A stretch of 64,000 nucleotides of DNA from DAHUXN01 sp963729815. Its GTDB lineage: Bacteria > Acidobacteriota > Terriglobia > Acidiferrales > UBA7541. Shown one piece after another: positions 60,920-64,000 of the stretch. The translations under genes and the position numbers were made by a program. The notes beneath the pieces are model-generated. The model saw nothing but the letters and a program-made list of their open reading frames with translations, searched no databases and was not told where the DNA came from. The DNA is taken from contig CAVSPU010000004.1 of the NCBI GenBank assembly GCA_963729815.1, forward strand, positions 682,001 to 746,000, given 5' to 3'. How positions within the stretch are numbered: the first letter of the stretch is position 1; each line of letters starts with the position of its first letter.

Positions 60920-62461
60920 ATGCTCTTTAAGTCATTCAGCGCCGCGGTCTATGGCATCGACGCGTATCTCGTCGAAGTCGAGGTGGACGTCGGCCCGGGC
61001 CAGCCAGGAAACTTCAACGTCGTCGGCCTGCCGGACATCGCCGTGAAAGAAAGCCGCGAGCGCGTGAAAGCCGCGCTGAAAAATTGCGGATTCGATTATC
61101 CCGGGCATTTGGCCGTGACCGTGAACCTCGCGCCCGCGGACATGCGCAAGGAAGGCTCCGCGTTCGATTTGCCCATGGCGCTCGGGCTGCTCGGATGCCA
61201 GGGAACCTTCTTCGGGAAAATTCTCGAGGACTACGTTTTCATCGGCGAGCTTTCGCTCGATGGCGGCGTGCGTTCCGTGCGCGGCGCGCTTTCGGCGGCG
61301 CTGGCGGCGCGCGACAAAGGCATCCACAACGTCGTCGTGCCGGAGGCAAACGCGCGCGAGGCGGCCGTGGTCGAAGGCATTCGCGTCTTCGCCGTGAAGT
61401 CGCTGCCCAAGGCCGCGGACCTGATCAATTCGCCGGAATCGTTCGCGCCCATCAGCGTCGACACGCAACAGGTGCTTTCCGAGGCCGCGCAATATCCCGT
61501 GGATTTGCGCGATGTGCGCGGCCAGCAATCGGCGAAGCGTGCGCTGGAGGTGGCCTGCGCGGGTGGGCACAACATTTTGTTCATCGGGCCGCCGGGAGCC
61601 GGAAAAACGATGCTCGCCAAGCGCATCCCCACGATTCTCCCACCGATGTCGCTTGAGGAAGCGATTGAAACCACGCGCATCCACAGCGTCGCCGGCGTGC
61701 TGGACGATTCGCGCGGCCTCGTCGGCACGCGGCCCTATCGCTCGCCGCACCATACCATCAGCGACGCGGGTTTGATCGGCGGCGGAGCGATCCCACGGCC
61801 CGGCGAAGTCTCGCTGGGACACAACGGCGTGCTTTTTCTCGACGAACTCCCGGAATTCGAGCGAAACGTTCTCGAAGTGCTACGCCAGCCTCTTGAAGAC
61901 GGAGTTGTATCCATCGCGCGCGCCGCGCTTTCCGTCAGCTTTCCGGCGCGGTTCATGCTCGCGGCGGCCATGAACCCGTGCCCTTGCGGATTCTTCGGCG
62001 ATCCCACGCGCGAATGCCATTGCACGCCCATGCAGATTCAGCGCTACGTCTCGAAAATTTCCGGGCCGCTGCTCGACCGCATCGACATTCACATCGAAGT
62101 GCCTGCGGTGAAATACAAGGAGCTGCGCGGAGATTCCGATTCGGAGCCGTCGGCTTCGGTGCGCCAGCGCGTGATCGCGGCGCGGCAGCGCCAGCAGGCG
62201 CGCTTTGAGGGCGAAAAGAAAATCTATTCCAATGCACAGATGCCGCCGAAACTTCTGCGCAAGCACTGCGCCATTTCCGCGGAAGGTGAAAAACTGCTGG
62301 AGACGGCTATCCAAAAACTGAGTCTTTCGGCGCGAGCCCACGATCGCATTTTGAAAGTGGCCCGGACGATTGCCGATCTCGATGGCGCGCCGGAAATCCA
62401 GTCGCGGCAACTCAGCGAAGCAATCCAATACAGAACGCTCGACCGCACGTACTGGGCGTAA
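60920..62461 (+). CDS. comM: ComM/YifB-family Mg-chelatase-like ATPase
   Basis: A 513-residue product from the ATG at 60920; an in-frame extension to 60131 covers the repeat region and is rejected. The N-terminal part is a DUF-like beta region (FKSFSAAVYGIDAYLVEVEV, GLPDIAVKESRERV), then the Walker A FIGPPGAGKTMLA, Walker B GVLFLDELPEFER, and AAMNPCPCGFFGD with Cys pairs. The family is a AAA+ helicase for branch migration during natural transformation. The gene seems single. Confidence 0.92.
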   Translation: MLFKSFSAAVYGIDAYLVEVEVDVGPGQPGNFNVVGLPDIAVKESRERVKAALKNCGFDYPGHLAVTVNLAPADMRKEGSAFDLPMALGLLGCQGTFFGKILEDYVFIGELSLDGGVRSVRGALSAALAARDKGIHNVVVPEANAREAAVVEGIRVFAVKSLPKAADLINSPESFAPISVDTQQVLSEAAQYPVDLRDVRGQQSAKRALEVACAGGHNILFIGPPGAGKTMLAKRIPTILPPMSLEEAIETTRIHSVAGVLDDSRGLVGTRPYRSPHHTISDAGLIGGGAIPRPGEVSLGHNGVLFLDELPEFERNVLEVLRQPLEDGVVSIARAALSVSFPARFMLAAAMNPCPCGFFGDPTRECHCTPMQIQRYVSKISGPLLDRIDIHIEVPAVKYKELRGDSDSEPSASVRQRVIAARQRQQARFEGEKKIYSNAQMPPKLLRKHCAISAEGEKLLETAIQKLSLSARAHDRILKVARTIADLDGAPEIQSRQLSEAIQYRTLDRTYWA

Positions 62462-62645
62462 TAGGGGGTAATGAAAGAGGGCGCAAGCGTCCGCTGCTCG
62501 TACTGCCGGGGGTGTACTTCATGCCCATAGCGCGGCGCGCCGCGGCGCGCTACGATAGCTGGCATGGCTGGTTTAATTGACTTCCCAGCCGCAGCCGTGC
62601 GAGCATATCGCGCTTTTGGGCAAAACAAATAAATAATGGGTGGCA

Positions 62646-63110
62646 ATGCAATCCCAACGCATTGAAGTGACGCTCGAGACCCTGCTGCAGAGCGTGGATC
62701 TCGCGGAAGAGATTGCCTTGCGCGTGGCCGGCGAGGCCGGCTTCGACGAAGACGACTGCCACAAAATTGGAATGTCGGTGCGCGAGGGAGTGATCAACGC
62801 GTACAGCTACGGAAACCGTCAGGAGCCCGGCCGGAAAATCGTGATGATCATCGAACTCGAGGAGCGGCGCCTCGTGGTCCATATCCTCGACGAAGGCGGA
62901 AATTTCACCCTGGCGGATGTGCCCGATCCGCTCGCGGAAGAAAATCTGCTGCGAACCTCCGGCCGCGGAATTTTTCTGATGCGCGCTTTCATGGACGAAT
63001 TCGACATCCAGCCCGGACCTCACGGCGGGACTGAGCTCGTGATGAGCAAGTGGTTTCCCTCGACCGGCGGGACCAACGGCCTCACGGCAAATCCTTCGGC
63101 CTCGCGTTAA
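62646..63110 (+). CDS. RsbW-type anti-sigma factor/ATP-binding protein
   Basis: About 154 residues from the ATG at 62646 (a GTG at 62640 is also open). The GHKL fold shows the N-box MSVREGVINAYSYGNRQ, the G1 box HILDEGGNF and the G2 box RTSGRGIFLMRAFMDEF. Such kinases sequester sigma factors or regulate by phosphorylating STAS partners. A candidate partner is the STAS protein at 25593, but it is not adjacent. Confidence 0.82.
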   Translation: MQSQRIEVTLETLLQSVDLAEEIALRVAGEAGFDEDDCHKIGMSVREGVINAYSYGNRQEPGRKIVMIIELEERRLVVHILDEGGNFTLADVPDPLAEENLLRTSGRGIFLMRAFMDEFDIQPGPHGGTELVMSKWFPSTGGTNGLTANPSASR

Positions 63111-63316
63111 CCCTTCCCTTTCTTTAAATCTTTGCACGCCGAGGTGCTATCTAACAGGACAAGCGAACTTGCACGGCCCCAAGGCAAGTGCTACGTTGGA
63201 TTTTACCTTTCTATCCGCCGGAAATTGGGAAGAGGATGCGACTCATCCCGGACATGCGCGGAAACTAAGAAGAGGTATCGAGCGGGTTTCTCAGGACCCG
63301 CCGCGCGGGAGTTTGC

Positions 63317-64000
63317 GTGGCGAATTGGGTAAGCAACGATCAGAAACTTCCTCAGGGGCGATTAATCCTCGTTTCGTACTGTATTGTCCTGGGCATTGTT
63401 CTCCTACTGCTCGGCTTCTGGAAACTGCAAATCATCCAATCGGGCCACTTCGCGGATCTGGCGGAGAGAAACCGGATCCGATCCATTCCGATCATCGCGC
63501 CGCGCGGGAAAATGCTCGACCGCAATGGGCGTGTGATTGTCGACAACTATCCTTCGTTCAGCATTCTCTTGTTGCGCGACGAGCCAGCGCAAATCACGAA
63601 GGATTTGCCGCAAATTACTTCGGGCTTGAATATCACTCCGGAAGATCTGGAGCAACAGCTCGAAGCCGCGCGCGATGAGCCGAAATTCCAGCCCATCGTC
63701 GTGAAGCCGGAAGCGAGCGAAGCGGACCTGGCGTTCGTCGAATCGCACCGCGTGGACTTGCCGGAACTCGAACTGATGCTGGTACAGCGGAGAAAATATC
63801 CGCCGAACGATTTCCTTGCGCACGTGATTGGTTACGTGGGTGAAGTCTCGCCCGAACAGATCGAAGAATCCGGCGACCGTTATAAGCCTGGCGACATCGT
63901 GGGCAAAGCCGGCATGGAAAAACAATACAACGACGTGCTGACGGGCACGGACGGCATGCGCCGCGTGATCGTGAACAGCATCGGGAAACAGGTGCGCACG
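63317..64000 (+). CDS. mrdA: Penicillin-binding protein 2, 3' end outside window
   Basis: The frame from a GTG at 63317 runs off the right edge and gives 228 residues. It has an N-terminal membrane helix (LILVSYCIVLGIVLLLLGFW) followed by the PBP dimerisation domain: ERNRIRSIPIIAPRGKMLDR, GRVIVDNYPSFSILL, and the VIGYVGEVSP and GKAGMEKQYNDVLTGTDG blocks typical of PBP2. The transpeptidase part lies outside the window. An overlapping ORF at 63169-63678 in another frame is spurious. Confidence 0.88.
   Translation, partial: MANWVSNDQKLPQGRLILVSYCIVLGIVLLLLGFWKLQIIQSGHFADLAERNRIRSIPIIAPRGKMLDRNGRVIVDNYPSFSILLLRDEPAQITKDLPQITSGLNITPEDLEQQLEAARDEPKFQPIVVKPEASEADLAFVESHRVDLPELELMLVQRRKYPPNDFLAHVIGYVGEVSPEQIEESGDRYKPGDIVGKAGMEKQYNDVLTGTDGMRRVIVNSIGKQVRT

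Overview
The window is about 60% GC, densely coded bacterial chromosome, most likely from an Acidobacteriota member. The best pointer is the secreted VWFA-like protein at 45292-46350, which matches the acidobacterial VWFA-related family. The mix of secreted peptidases, an OPT transporter and a giant cyclic-glucan-synthase-like enzyme fits that phylum. The taxonomic call is inference.

Layout. 1-6776: 3' portion of a cyclic beta-1,2-glucan synthase-type gene that enters from the left edge. 6931-18288: two different integrated elements in tandem on one tRNA-Ser(UGA) gene. Element 1 (about 6955-10748, 3.8 kb) entered the anticodon loop. It left the host 5' half of the tRNA stranded at 6931-6969 and carries its own tyrosine integrase and a 5'-truncated Rhs gene with a HExxH toxin-like C-terminus followed by a small membrane protein. 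Element 2 (10780-18288, 7.5 kb) entered the 3' end of the same tRNA, with a 23-bp repeat at its far end. It carries integrase, excisionase-like HTH protein, a HUH replication initiator, a possible ssDNA-binding protein, an XRE repressor, two tiny membrane proteins, an HTH/coiled-coil protein with iteron-like repeats upstream, an HNH nuclease without an ordinary start codon, and unknowns. It resembles a small replicating phage, satellite or integrated plasmid and is my best candidate for an undescribed system.

18289-25592: a scarred region with a transposase remnant, a dispersed repeat and a pirin fragment, mixed with intact AraC regulator, APC permease, acetyltransferase and an M1-like peptidase whose catalytic motifs are altered. 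25593-29390: STAS-MlaE-MlaF-MlaD-lipoprotein operon for lipid trafficking. 29730-34056 (minus): four-gene acid-sugar catabolic operon (MFS transporter, enolase-superfamily dehydratase, FAH-family protein, hydroxyisobutyrate-dehydrogenase-like enzyme). 34539-39992: degenerate GGDEF membrane protein, M28 peptidase, large secreted HExxH protein. 40192-45261 (plus): homoserine dehydrogenase, cysteine-desulfurase-like protein, phosphoglycerate mutase, 2-hydroxyacid dehydrogenase. 45292-53723: VWFA protein, M20 peptidase, rhomboid, OPT transporter, GatB/YqeY protein, MFS transporter, AAA ATPase. 53904-57569: D-aminoacyl-tRNA deacylase, acetyltransferase, MarR regulator, ClC channel with CBS domains. 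57585-59898: DUF2207 membrane protein and LemA. 60060-60919: gene-free stretch with a candidate small RNA and three copies of an 80-bp repeat. 60920-64000: ComM-like ATPase, RsbW-type ATPase, and the start of penicillin-binding protein 2, which runs off the right edge.
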